The position numbers and the translations under genes were made by a program. From Synanceia verrucosa (Eukaryota; Chordata; Actinopteri; Perciformes; Synanceiidae), in contig CM056567.1 in the NCBI GenBank assembly GCA_029721515.1, positions 9,635,507-9,699,506 of the forward strand: a stretch of DNA of 64,000 nt. The letters run 5' to 3'. Under the pieces are notes generated by a model. The model made no database searches. It was given only the letters and a program-made list of their open reading frames with translations, and had not been told where the DNA came from. Positions 23,901 to 36,642 of this stretch are shown here, in pieces. Positions within the stretch are counted from its first letter, which is position 1. Each line of letters begins with the position of its first letter.

Positions 23901-24564
23901 CATCAGTGCACAATTACTGTTCTCACACGCCTGAGATCTCAATGTCTAAATAGGTTAACTAATGTTTTAACTAATCCTGGCAGTCACACTGGGTTCTGAC
24001 ATGATCAAAAGAGGTTTTGTGCCATTTCCAATAACACAGAAAATAGGCTCCATGTTGCTTTCTACAGCCCACACAATAAATGAGCAAACCACGACATATA
24101 AAATTCATGATTGCAACCCAACTTCAAATTATTTAAATCAAGAAACAATTATGTTTTCCTGGAAAATGTGTTTTTTCCAACCCTGAGTAATGTCTGAAAA
24201 GGGAGAAGGACATGTTCCCCACATCCCCGTCAGGAAAATGCGCCCACGTAATATATATATATCATAAAAATAAAAAAAGAAATGGATTTGTAAACACGGA
24301 AAGCAGGAACAATCTATAATAAATGAGCATCCCCCAGGATTAGGATGCATTATTTTGTGCATTAGTATTATCTGAAGCAACACACTGGGAGGCTGAGAGG
24401 TGTTAGTGAGTGCACAAATAGAAATGACTCTGTGTTTTGTGTCCGTTATTAAGAAGCTGTGGTGGTCAGCTCTGAGAGCAGCAGTGATAAGGAGGCCGGC
24501 TGAGCGTTTGCCAAGCATCCATTTCCTCTTTACTCGGGTCTAAACGGCCCTCTGCCAAACACAG

Positions 24565-24601
<37 letters not shown>
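24565..24601. repeat. (AC)n microsatellite
   Basis: About 18 uninterrupted AC units at the left edge of the microsatellite-dense block. Confidence 0.95.
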
Positions 24602-24602
<1 letters not shown>

Positions 24603-25253
24603 CTGTCCTCATGTCCCCTTTTCCAATTACAGAGGCTAACAAAACAAGATTATTTCTTTACTTTACTCTCTAACTTTATTTTATGGTCTTAGTTTTAAAT
24701 TGTCATCTAAAAATTAGCAGATAATATCCCTAACATGATGCTTCTACATGTGCTTTGTGATGATTACCCCAACATTTGCGAGTACATAAAATAAAACAGA
24801 GTGCCATTTAATAAGGTCGCATTCTGCACTTCACATTCTGTATTGGGATTGGTTTTGGCTTTTTACTGTTTTTTAGAGGAAGAACTCCTGCCGTTAGCTG
24901 TGCTTTTAGCCAAAGTCTACTCTATTTATACACACTGAACAAATGGCTCCATTATATCCATAAAGGCATAGCAGAGTGTGAGTCAAAGAAAATGAGCAAG
25001 AAGCATTTTTCACTCCAATCAATAGCAGGGGTATCTCATATTCATATATGTGGCCTCTCGCTCACTCACACACCTATACGCACACATCCACAGACACACC
25101 CAGTCTGATGCATGTGAGCATTCAGTGCCGCGTTCCCTCTCCAATGTCCTTCCTACTGCATCGCTCCACCATTCGACTACACTACTGCTTAGCAGATGCA
25201 TTAAACAGCGGCGTAGATTTTTATGTGTAAGCCCGACCCTCGGCTGTCAAACA

Positions 25254-25320
25254 AACACACACACACACACGCACACACACACACACACTCCTCACACAAG
25301 CACACAAACCACACACCCAC
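25254..25320. repeat. (CA)n imperfect microsatellite
   Basis: About 17 CA units with one CG interruption, then degenerate CA-rich sequence. Confidence 0.9.
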
Positions 25321-28027
25321 ACAATCGAGATAAGGCCTGAGCGCTGGTAGTCATTTAGTTCAGCTTTGTCTTTTTTACAGCGTTTCCCTGATGAACTGAC
25401 GAAAATGCTAGCACTTGCAGTTTTTGAATTATTAGCAAAACGGCACAGCTTTAGCTTAATCCAGTGATGTTTATAATCTGTGTGTGTGTGTGTAGTCTAA
25501 TATGAATGGGAGAAAAAGTAGGTATGTAAATGAGAAAATGCTGCATATCTCAGTAAAAATGTGCAGCTGCTTGTGTGTGTTTAAGAAGGTACCCACCTTT
25601 GAAAGCTGTTCAGATACTGTGCTGAACCAGTGACCTCAGATGAGTCGTTGCTCAAACAAAACTCAGTTGATATGATCTATTCTATGGTTACAACCCCATA
25701 TTGGTTTTCGTGCTGTAATAAAACCTCTGCATGTCTCTTGACACGTCCTACTGACTGTTGTAAATCAGGACCAGTAACAGTGTTTTATGGATGTCTCAGA
25801 ACCCCCCCCCCCCCCTTTCTCTAATGTAAGTATATTATTTGATTGTCTGGCCTTTGGTTTTAGTGCAGATCTATAAATTTACAAGTTCCTGCCTGATGCT
25901 CGCAGATGATTTTGGCACAGACTCGTGCCAAAGGCGCACTAACCCTGATGACTCCTGCAGGTTGCCAGTTCTGGGCAGGGCAGGGCCGTCCTGGCTGGAT
26001 GGGTGGGTGGGCAGATGCTGGATAGCAGGGTGGGCGTCCGGCTGGTTGCTGGGCTAGCGAGGCCGAGAGCTGTAAAGAAACAACAAGGTCAGCTCTTTGG
26101 TAAAACACATTAATGTTGCTCCGTGAAAACGCAGACAATCTGAAGATGGCGGATGTGAAGCTGAAAGGGCAACTCCCAGCGCCGTCACCATCTCCAGCGG
26201 AGGGTCGAGTCTTATTTTCTAAGATAAATGTGTAATTTTTTTTACGGGTTCCAGGGAACACAATCATCAACTGTTACAGTGAGGCGGTTTGACATAATGG
26301 CTCCTACACTCTAGGTATATTGAGGTTGGTAATTACGGATTAGCAGAGATCTCCAGTGAGCGGAGACTTCCCCTGACACAAAGCAGTCAGTAAAAAAGCA
26401 AAAGCAGGATTACTCGCACAAAGAGTTAGCACAAACACACAGGCAGAACAAACAGGCGTACACATAGACACATAGAGAAGCGCAGCTATACACGCACACA
26501 CACCTTAGACCTACACACTCGTCGGCCATCACAGACAGCGTGCCGGCTCGGCAGCCATTTTGCAGGGCTGCTCTGGAATGTTCAATTAGAGTAATTGTTG
26601 CTTACGCCATCGTTTCTTGCCATTGCAAACATCATATACGCAAACAAAGTACCACTTCATTCACAGCATGACTACACTCACTTCATAGTATCCGAATTAT
26701 AGCAAAAGAATCCTGATTCTCTGTCGCCAAGGCCCCATGGTGTAAACCAAAACGTATATGATGGCCGGCATGTCCGCTACTGTTACTGTGCAGCCATGTG
26801 TGAACTCCACATGGTTGTGAGTGTATGTATGCTGCACAGCTCATTGTAACGTATGTCCTGAGTGTGTGGGGGGGCACGCCCTACAGCCTGTCAGTGCTCA
26901 CGTATGGAGGAGGGGATGTGAGCACAGAGAAAAGAGAGAGGAAATGGAATAAAATGGAAGAGGAGGGAGAGCAGAGAGGGGCACTGAAAGAGAAATGTAC
27001 AGCTTGTTCCCGTTGCCACCATTCTCTCTCAACACACACACACTATGCAGTTTGGTCACTGTTAGTTCGGTTTCGGGGAAGCCATAGACAAAGGATATAG
27101 ATTACCCAGCTCTCATGATATATGCAACACTCAGAGAGTCGAGGATAACGACAGCCCACACCTGTCACGCACCACAATCCTTCACAATACAAAACAATCC
27201 TGTTTAAGACCAAGGGATGCTGCCTCCGTCTAATACAGAATTCTTCTTTTCCAAATTACCGCATGCTGAATGGCCCACCAGGTGAATGTGTGACCTGTGC
27301 ACCAATGTATAACCCATCTCTATCCTCTATCCTTTAACTCCTGTCTCATCCACATGGTGCTACCCAACAAATGGCAACAAAAGATCTGAAAAAAGGTGGA
27401 ATTCCTAATATAACAGATATTTTTTTCCCAAAGGACATGGGTTTTCTTTGAATTCAGAATAATGCCATTTACTTCTCTGAAATGCGTCGACTTGTGCTTA
27501 AATGCAAACATGCACACTCCAAACTCCATTAGACTGCACTCCTGCTACAAAGATCTGCATTCACATGGGCAGGATTTAACAAAGGCCACATAAGGATAAG
27601 AGTACATCCGGGTGACACAAAGAGCGAATTGATAAGAGTCATAAGAACAGGGTTGAACCGGTCCAAGCCTTGTGAGGCTCCGCTGGTGCTGCATGACGGT
27701 AGATGGACAGGGTGGGAATGACAGCCGGTTATCAAACTGGACAGGTTGAATAAGGGCGTCTGAGACCGACATCACGGCAGCGCAATGCGTGCATGTGATC
27801 TTCTGGAGGCGGCCGCCACCAGATCAGACATGATGATCAGACACACTGTACGCACATGCTTGTGGAGGTGCGTGTATGTGACCGCTCGACGTACGAACCC
27901 TCCCCCCTCCTTCCCCACCCACACACTCACTCATTCAATAGTATGACACGAGGCTGCACATATGATCCGCCGCCCTTTGTCTGGGTTTATCGGTCAGTAA
28001 TGGCCGGCAGTTCTGCACATTACTCTC

Positions 28028-28028
<1 letters not shown>

Positions 28029-28063
<35 letters not shown>
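28029..28063. repeat. (CA)n microsatellite
   Basis: About 17 uninterrupted CA units. Confidence 0.95.
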
Positions 28064-28066
<3 letters not shown>

Positions 28067-28138
28067 TGACCCCTTCATGTGTCTTCACTTCATTCTTATG
28101 GTATGTCTGTCACACATTACAGTAGTGTCATGACCGCC

Positions 28139-28237
28139 ATCACCCCCCATCCTCCACCCCCCCCTGCTCCCTCCTCTCAGCCTCCGTGTCCTCAGAACAC
28201 ACCCCCACCCCCACCACAAACCCAACCCCCACCCACC
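28139..28237 (-). other. C-rich tract; G-quadruplex potential on minus strand
   Basis: The plus strand is a series of C runs (CACCCCCCATCC near 28140, then repeated CCCCCAC blocks at 28201-28237). Read on the minus strand, 28201-28237 gives at least five runs of three or more G separated by short loops, enough for an intramolecular G-quadruplex. A run of 11-12 G follows on the plus strand at about 28330. Confidence 0.55.
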
Positions 28238-28565
28238 GGGTGATCATCTGCTGTGACCGTGTCCTCCTATCACCGTGAGTCAGGAGTGTTCGACAGCGAT
28301 GGGTGGGTAGGTGGTGTGTGTGTGTGTTTGGGGGGGGGGGGTCACCTATTTAACTACATTTCTTTTTCCGATCAGACATGATTGCTGACGGAGAGAACTT
28401 TCCCACCCATCAGTGACGGTGTGAGCGGCGCTACAGCGCCAGACGGAGGGGACCCTTTGTCTCCCACCATCACACTGTGGTGGAGCAATACACACACACA
28501 CACACACATATGTACTGTACATTTTGGCATGGCTACAAAACATACACACACTCTTCTGACAGCAG

Positions 28566-28566
<1 letters not shown>

Positions 28567-28611
<45 letters not shown>
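28567..28611. repeat. (CA)n microsatellite
   Basis: About 22 uninterrupted CA units; a shorter CA run lies at 28489-28508. Confidence 0.95.
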
Positions 28612-28614
<3 letters not shown>

Positions 28615-29221
28615 TCATACAGCTGCACTATATTGCTGAGACATAGTATGCAGTGACAATACCCACATCCTGGAGCACGTCAGCGGCTGCACACCTGTGT
28701 ATGCAAATCAGTTAAATTCAACACACATAACAAAACAATGTGAGTCACTTCTATCATGGTGTACATGTGAATGTATGTCAGCGCGTACGTGTTTGTGTGT
28801 CAGAGTGTGTGCGTGTCCTCGGACTCACCTGGCAGCACCCCTGGAGCTGGTTGTCGTGGTAATGCAGCCTCAACTGGGGTTGCAGAGCTGTGACACCTGA
28901 TGTCCCTCCTTCCTCTCACTCTCCCTGCTGTAGTATAGGATCAGTAGCTACACCCTAGCACTGACAGAAGAGGGGGAGACAGAGAGGAGGGGTTCTAATC
29001 CAGCCTGGCGGATCGTACCACCAGCTGGCCGCAGACGAGGGGACACCGGGGGGCAGAGCTGGTAGGGACGACCCTGGTAGCGCTCAGTTGGACTGCCTCC
29101 GAACCTCCCTGCTGTCTGCACTGAGATGGTCTCTCCCTCATCCTGCCGTCCTGATTGGCCGACATGCTTCCTCCTTCATCAAAATGTAAAATTCCAAGAC
29201 AGAGAGAGTAGTGCAGCGTTT

Positions 29222-29227
29222 GTGTGC

Positions 29228-29304
<77 letters not shown>

Positions 29305-29316
29305 AGAAAGAGAGTG
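29222..29316. repeat. (GT)n-(GA)n compound microsatellite
   Basis: About 27 GT units pass directly into about 11 GA units and a GAAA-type tail. It is the longest simple repeat in the window. Confidence 0.95.
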
Positions 29317-29697
29317 TCTGACAGAAAGAGACAATGCAACAGAGAGAAAAAAATGTGTGTATCTTGCATGACAAATACATGTCATGCAGACTAGTATGAC
29401 TGTATGCATGAATGAGTGTGTTTTCATGTAAATGTGTGTGCATGCGCCTTTGTGTCAGGGAGACGATATACAGGATGCCATTGTCTGTGTGGGTGTGTGG
29501 TAGAGGAAGAGGTAGCCCAGGGAGAGACACAAGACAAAGAGAGATGGGAAGACGTGGTGAGTGTGTGTGAAAGAGAAAGAAAAAGAGAGCAGTGTGTTCG
29601 GCCTGAGAGCTGTCATCATTAGTCTGCAGAGGCGGGTGTTGGGCTGCGAAGGGGCTTGTCAGTCGAGTTTCTGCCACAACATGTCACACTGAATTGA

Positions 29698-29699
<2 letters not shown>

Positions 29700-29728
<29 letters not shown>
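29700..29728. repeat. (AC)n microsatellite
   Basis: About 14 uninterrupted AC units. Confidence 0.95.
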
Positions 29729-29731
<3 letters not shown>

Positions 29732-32516
29732 TTCCCAGAGGAGACTGTGTCAAAGATGGGAGTCAGTTGCTATGACAAGCTGATGCAACCCCCGACAACC
29801 TTTCACCTCACACCTCTGTGATGGAGTCACACTCAGTATCAACCCACCTGCCCCCCCCCACAATATGGCTTCACTGTGTGATGAAAACGTCTGGTGAAAA
29901 GGTTGAACAAGATGAGGAGCGAAAACGCACAGAAAAAAGGTGAAAGAGTGGCAAGAGGCAGATGGCAGCGAGCACTCACACACTCGGCCGAGTCTCCTGA
30001 GGACCAACCAGTGAAATACTGCTGACTCACTGCACTCTGGCAGGCCCAAAAACACACACAGATCAGCCTCCCTATCCAGTATGTTCACTCAAGACTATTA
30101 CACAACAAAATGATTATTGACACTAACAATGTAGAGGAGAGGGGAAAAAGACCACGCAACAAAGATTTTCGTCCCTGTCCTGTAGTTCGCTGCAGAGGGC
30201 GAGTTTTATCCTTACACATGAGACAGACCATCCCTTTTTCCAGGCTTTTCTCTGTCTCTTTCCTGCTGCCGATTTAATTACCTTCTATATTTATCAGAGC
30301 TCAAGATGCTATTTTGGTTTCGAGACTCTTGTCACTGATATCAGGAGGCTACATTATTCAGAGTGAGAGCACCAGGGGCCCGACAGGCACAGAACAAGAG
30401 AGCTGTTAACCCTACAGAGAAGAATGGAGGAGATGTTACACTTTCAATATGGCCGATCGTGTGTCTAACATCCTTATTTTATGCACTGTGTAGATTAGAC
30501 GCACTGTGTAGATTAGACCGGTCTGAGGTGTGGCCCGTCTTTCTTGTGTCTCCGTTTTCTGACTGCTCCATCTCAAATCTCAGCTCAGCGCATCAGGAGA
30601 AAGATGATGAGTATTTCACACAGATTTACAGATATAAACGGGTTACCACAAACTGCACAGAGACGCGTGTATGCTTGTGTACAGCACGGCCATGCACACA
30701 CACATACAAAGCAGCGCATGAAGCCCGTATAGATCGGTGTCCTCCATATTTGGTTTTGATTTATGATTGGTCTTCAGTAGAGGCCACAGTCATCTGGGAG
30801 ATGATGGCCATATCGATCTGATAAACAGTTTCATTTACTGCTATTCATACTCACACTCACTCAGACACGTGCACGCTGGCAAACACACAGTGCAGACGCA
30901 TACAGTGGATTCGCAGCAGGAATAACCCAGCTTTCTGCTTCATCAATTCCCCACCTCCTCCACGTCTGCTTTTCTGTTTCTCTGCTCTTTCTCTTCTCCT
31001 CCCCCCCAGGCCACCTCACCCTCTCCTCCGCTCTCGATGCTTTAACCCGTTACTCTTCTGCCCTTGTTCTTGCTCTGCCAGTCACCTGATTCTCTAAAAA
31101 TATTCTCCCCCACACACGATGGCCTCTTTGTTTCTCCACTTAGCGCCACAGGACTTCATGCTAAGATTATCTCTCAGTTATCTATCAGTGTTTTCTAGCA
31201 TGCATCTGACGGCAGCGTGCAGGAGGTTAATACCATACTGTGATACGTTAATAGCGAGATTATAATGTAATATCCACAGTTTTAAAGCCTGCTATGATGC
31301 TTCAGTGTTCAGACAGATCAAGATTCTTGAGGAATCCTGCCGCTTTCCTAGCGTCCCCTCATACAGCTGCCCTCTTAATACTGTCCGTAGAAACACAAAG
31401 AGGGAATTATGCACAAAAAGAGCTCGGACTGCTTGATGCCTCATGTTAGTTTCAGCGAAACTTGGAAATTCCACAGAACAAGGAAATGCGGATTCAATCA
31501 CCAGCCCGACTCAGAGGGTGTCCTATCCTTTTAAGGAAATCTGAAAGTTGTTGAGAAGGATTTTTAAGTCCTGAGTCGTTACAAAGTGTAGCAGCGATGG
31601 ATGTTATGCAGTATATTTATTGTTTATCATGGACATTATATATAGATTTTCAGTGGTGGTATCAAGACTACAGGAGGTGGTCTAGGCTTTTGAAATGTTA
31701 TATTGCGGCTAAACGTCAACTGCTGTGTCCGTCACGGGATGTCATTGGACACTCTTTCCCATGGACCTTTTTCCATAGACTTCGTTGTATGAACATTTGA
31801 ATAGCCCTTATTTTAAAAAGTTAAATAAAAATAGTAAAATAATACTATAATAATTTTTAGTCAAGCTTTCTTTGCTTCATTCACCACTGAGCTACTTTGG
31901 CCCAGTCTCACACTCTCTATCTATGGTTGGTTTAGTCAAACCTGCAGTGTCATTAAATTAAATTGTGTTCCATAATGCCAGCAATCGTGGCTCTGGTATT
32001 GCAACATAGTGCTCCTTTCAGAGAAGCCAAAAAGTCAGTGCAGCAAAATGGTAATATGTGACCCTGAGGCAGTTTATAGTCATGGTCAGTAGCAAAAAGA
32101 GCCAGGCTGCTTCTTGTGTTAAATATGGTGGACCACAGTCACATCAAAACAGCCCTTATTTCATTAGTCCATTATATTCTTTACTTTAATCTTTTCACAC
32201 TGATGTCAGGAATTAATCCGGCATTAGAGAGACTAATGTTTTCCAGAGTTTCACGACCGTTTAATTGGTGTGATGGGTCAAACTGCCTTAATTAGCCCTT
32301 CTGTTAACTCGGAAATTAAGTGAGGGAGTTTTAATGTCTGATGACGGTCCACATGTTCATTCAAAGGTTTTTCCATTCCGAAAAATTGAATAAAAATGTC
32401 CAAATGTAAGATATGATATATCGACTATCAATCGTCAAAATAGCTTGAACCTCCTTTATGTGTGTTTTTCTGTGTGTGTAACATTTTTGAGTAAACAGAT
32501 ATTGTTAAAGGAGTGG

Positions 32517-32518
<2 letters not shown>

Positions 32519-32562
<44 letters not shown>
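32519..32562. repeat. (AC)n microsatellite
   Basis: About 21 AC units. Two GT-rich tracts of opposite strand composition follow within 300 bp. Confidence 0.95.
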
Positions 32563-32566
<4 letters not shown>

Positions 32567-32670
32567 TAGAAGGCTTTCAGTTTCTAAATCAATCCCACAT
32601 CCGTAGCTAATGCAGTGCTGTGCCCTCTTCAGGAAGCATTAGGCCTATTAGTCAAAGTGCGTATGCATTC

Positions 32671-32856
32671 CTGTGTGTGTGTGTGTGTGTGTGTGTGAGT
32701 GTGTGTGAGTGTGTGTGAGTGTGTGTAGGAGCCGCATACTCAGCAGTAGCCGATCTCAGTGGATCCTGTGAGGTCAGCAGGTGCAACAGGGAACGAGGGA
32801 CCATCTTATTGTGCGTGTGTGTGTGTGTGTGTGCGTGTGCGTGTGTGTGTGTGTGT
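32671..32856. repeat. Two (GT)n tracts flanking 85 bp of unique sequence
   Basis: GT units with GA interruptions cover about 32671-32727, and GT units with GC interruptions cover about 32814-32856. Together with the AC run at 32519-32562 they form an inverted arrangement of complementary repeats. Confidence 0.9.
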
Positions 32857-35492
32857 TCCCTCCCCTCGATATCCTCTGGGCTCTTTATCGCTCTAAAATT
32901 ATCCTCCATTTACTGGAAGACACTGAACCAACTGAGAGGGAAAGAGAAATATGGACACTCTAGTTTGAATGCCTTCCTGGATCACTTATGGCTGCAGAAC
33001 TAAGAGACAAACAAGGCTTCTGGCTTCGTCAAATAACCTAATTTAATAAGTGCGGCCAAATTAAGAAGTCTGATAGATGCAATGAGACTGACGATGCCTC
33101 AGCTAACCAGGGGACATCTTAGCCTTGCAGGACAACACATCTGGGATGCTCATTAGCACTAAAGCTGGAATTATAGTTGTGTGTTAGTAGGCTACAGCGT
33201 AGCTGTGAAGCAGGTCGCCACAGTAGCTGGTTGTAGGTTATTAAAGCGAAACCACATGGAGATGCAAGTTTCTGATGACAGTGGGATTGCTGGTAGTGAA
33301 GACGTCTCTTGGACTGACATGTTGCTCAGCAGCATTAATCCAGAATAACATACAACCACTAAAACACATTTTTTTTGTTCAGAAATAACAGCAAATGACT
33401 GTAATTTGGCATCTCAATCAAAAAATAATGATGTGCTTTGATATTTTTCTGCTTTTTTTGTAAAACAGGAAATATGAAAATTCATGGATAACGATAATTT
33501 TAGCAGTAAAGGTATCATTTTGATTAAAGAGATTGCACATTGGTGGATTAACCATTAAAGAAAAAAAAAAATCAGTAACACTATTAATGTAGGACAGCGG
33601 TGATAAACACTTTGGTAGCGGAGTAATATATTTGTTAAGCTCTGTAACTTCACTCATGTACATACATGTGCAGTCCACTCGCCACTCGCTCTGTGTTACA
33701 AAGTAAATAAAATAAAATACTAATAATTGGGTGGGGGGATATAATTCAAGCACTGATCGTGTAGGAAACTATCTAGCAGCAGGTTAAATCCTTCCTGGGA
33801 CTATAAATCACAACCTATGCTGTTAGGTGTCTGCAGCAGAACTCCCATTAACCCCTTGAGTCAACTATAAATCCAGTTTAGGTCGTAAAACATAAAACAC
33901 GTTGGTTTTTCAGATGCAGACGACTCAAACTAACCTTGTATTAAGAGGTCAGCGACGCTAATTCACACAGAGCACACTTCATCTCTCACCTCTAGTGGCG
34001 TCTGTGCTAATAGTTTTGAGATATTTGTGGATATTCAAGACCTCGCTGTAAGATAGGGACTATTTCCTCTGTAGAAAGCAGCTCTGTAGAAAACACTTCA
34101 CAGATTATTAGATTATCTGGGACACTATTTCCGTAAAAAAACAAATCGTGGTTGAATATGTAAAAAGAAAATCTCAGCGCAGGGTATCTCAAGATCTCAA
34201 CAGATGAAACCTGAATGGAAATCAGATAGCGGTCAATGTCATCTTGTCTCGCAAATAGAATCACGAGCAACGTCTGTCCATTTGGAAAATCGACTGTTCT
34301 GAGACAAATCTCCAGCCAACTAGAGAACTAACACTGTTTTTACTTACTGCACTTTCGGCACACACAAAAAATATTAGAAGAGCTCACATCAGCCTTCAAA
34401 ACCCATTTTTATCAAAAATGACATTGAGCATCACTACACCCTTTTAAGACAACCTTTCATCTTACATTCGGCCCTCAATTTTTCCTTTTATCTCCGTCCC
34501 TCACGTGGTCTCCTCCTCCTCCTCCTCCTCACACTGTATGTGTCCCTAAGGAATCTCACATCCAGAAGTGGATCAAGTCTGCAAATCAATATCATATATT
34601 CAGGTGCATGTTCATACACATACACATGCACAGAAGTGGCTGCACCTATATAATTAACAATAACTGCATTTACATGCTGCCAAAAAACTGCCAAAGTAAC
34701 CGAAGTTGCTTGGAATTTGTGCTCATGATGGATGCAGGAGGGAATATCAGGAACACCCATATAAAAAAAAAAAAGTCTTCACTAATGCCAGCAGTAAGCA
34801 CTCCGATCAGTCAGACAGGGTCGGTTAACAGAACCACAGAAATGAGGGTAGAGGATGGAGAGAGTGAGTAGAAAAGTGAGAGGGAGGAGAGGAAGGAGGA
34901 AACTAGCAGGGGAAAGCGAGACAGTGAGACTGGCCATTATAAATCATATCCGCTGTTGGCGCCGGCCACGTATCCTAGCAACCACACAGACCCTCCGCCT
35001 CTCCACCATCCCCTTTCCATCTTCTGCTGGTCACTTTTATTACCCATACTGCACTGGGCCATGCCCTAAAAACTCACGACAGAGTGCGGTTTGTGCAGAT
35101 GACTAATCTACTGTGGGTCTGTATTAACCTTGTGCTAATGAGACCTAACGGCAGCTGACCCCAGAACAGCACACTGCGAGCAGGAAATGGACAAACTGCA
35201 AACCAGGTCACACATACAACAGTGGCATGTTGAATCTATTCTCTCTCTGTCCTACTCACATGTTAATCTCAATCCAAAGTTCCCCTCTGCTGCGCTATGC
35301 AAATTTAAGATAAATAATATGATTTATAGTAAACTAAGCAGACAACAATATCACTCACACACCAGAGGAGAGCATCCACACTGTGGTGATACAAGAACCA
35401 CGTCACTAATGTCACTTTGTTGCCATTAATTAGGACCCTGCACTTCAATTCCTCTAATTAGACCTCCTGTTCAGGTTGTAGCTGGCTGTATC

Positions 35493-35850
35493 TACACTTC
35501 CGATCAAAATTTTCAGACCAGTTGAAAAATTGCAAGAATTTACATTTTGCCCTGTTGGATCTTAAGAAGAACATTTGGGGTTGGATGGCAAGGCAGTTTA
35601 CAAAAATGGACACCAGTTCCAGACAGTGGATGCTCTCCATGAAGCCATCATCACCGCTTGGAGAAACATCCCCACTAGCCTCGTGGAAACTCGAGCATCA
35701 AGCATGCCGAAACAAATTTTTGAGGTGATTAATGAGAATGGAGCAGCTAGCCTTCTCATGACTGAGTCCTTTTTTGGAAATTTTGTTTTTATTTTAGGGT
35801 GTTTTTTTTTTTGATGTGGTCTTAAACTTTTGATCAGCTGATGAACAGCT
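35493..35850 (+). mobile_element. Tc1/mariner-like element remnant with transposase C-terminal fragment
   Basis: The left end CACTTCCGATCAAAATTTTC and the right end, read in reverse as CATCAGCTGATCAAAAGTTT, form degenerate inverted repeats. Between them, about 35575-35745 encodes a fragment with TVDALHEAIITAWRNIP and SSMPKQIFEVI, resembling the last part of Tc1-type DDE transposases. The catalytic region is gone, so this is a dead internal-deletion copy. Confidence 0.65.
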
Positions 35851-36434
35851 TATTTCAGTTTGGTTGTTTGCAATAAATTGCTTACTCTCACTCATACTTC
35901 GTCTTTTTGCACTACTTAGAACCTTCTTATAATCCAACAGTGCAATGTAAACAGAGCCAATGAGCCAGTGTATGTAGGATCTATGCGAGGTCATCAAACT
36001 TCTTGTACTAATACGTATCATGACACAACCTTAATTAGGTCTAATTAGGCACAAGTGAAACAGCAGTGTGGGTCTTTATTTATCCTTCTGTTGGGTTTTA
36101 GCTTGTATATAAGGAACCCATCAGCCCTTTTCACTGAACACCGTTTGACTTTGTCACAGTAGGAAAAGTGCAGCTGTAAATCATGAAAATGATTCAGATT
36201 CAGGGTCCTGGTGTTGTGCATTCTGGCTCACTGTTGTGGCTTTTTTGGGACATTTGAATAGAATGAAGAAGATATCAGCAACAATTTAAAACATGCAATA
36301 CTTACATGACAGACCAACAAGGTGGACAACGAAAAGGACTCATTCTGAGCTAACACAGTGATTCTTAATTTTCTGTAACTACACACTCATAAAAACATAG
36401 TTGTGAATATTATATTTCATTTCTCTTTAGAGAT

Positions 36435-36642
36435 GACCTGGCCGGTAGCGCAGTGGATGGTTGTGCATGCCATTGGCTTGGAGAACCCAGGTTCGACTCC
36501 CTCCCAGTCCTGGTTACCAAAATGGGCGAGGGTTGCATCAGGAAGGGCATCCGGTGTAAAAAAAACTAACGGCAACTCTACAACAGATCATCTGCTGTGG
36601 CGACCCAGGAAGGGAGCAGCCAGAAAGGACAAACAAACAAAC
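36435..36642 (+). mobile_element. tRNA-derived SINE, second family, with target-site duplication
   Basis: The head carries A-box TAGCGCAGTGG and B-box GGTTCGACTCC. The body contains GGAAGGGCATCCGGTGTAAA and CTGTGGCGACCC, and the end is an (AAAC)n-like tail. It is flanked by 16-bp near-identical repeats ATTTCTCTTTAGAGAT (36419-36434) and ATTTCTCCTAAGAGAT (36643-36658), matching at 14 of 16. It is distinct from the family at 5521-6110. Confidence 0.85.

Noticed and set aside
28346..29677. Several 60-180 codon frames made of His-Thr or Cys-Val repeats
   Set aside because: They are translations of CA/GT microsatellites, which stay open in several frames.
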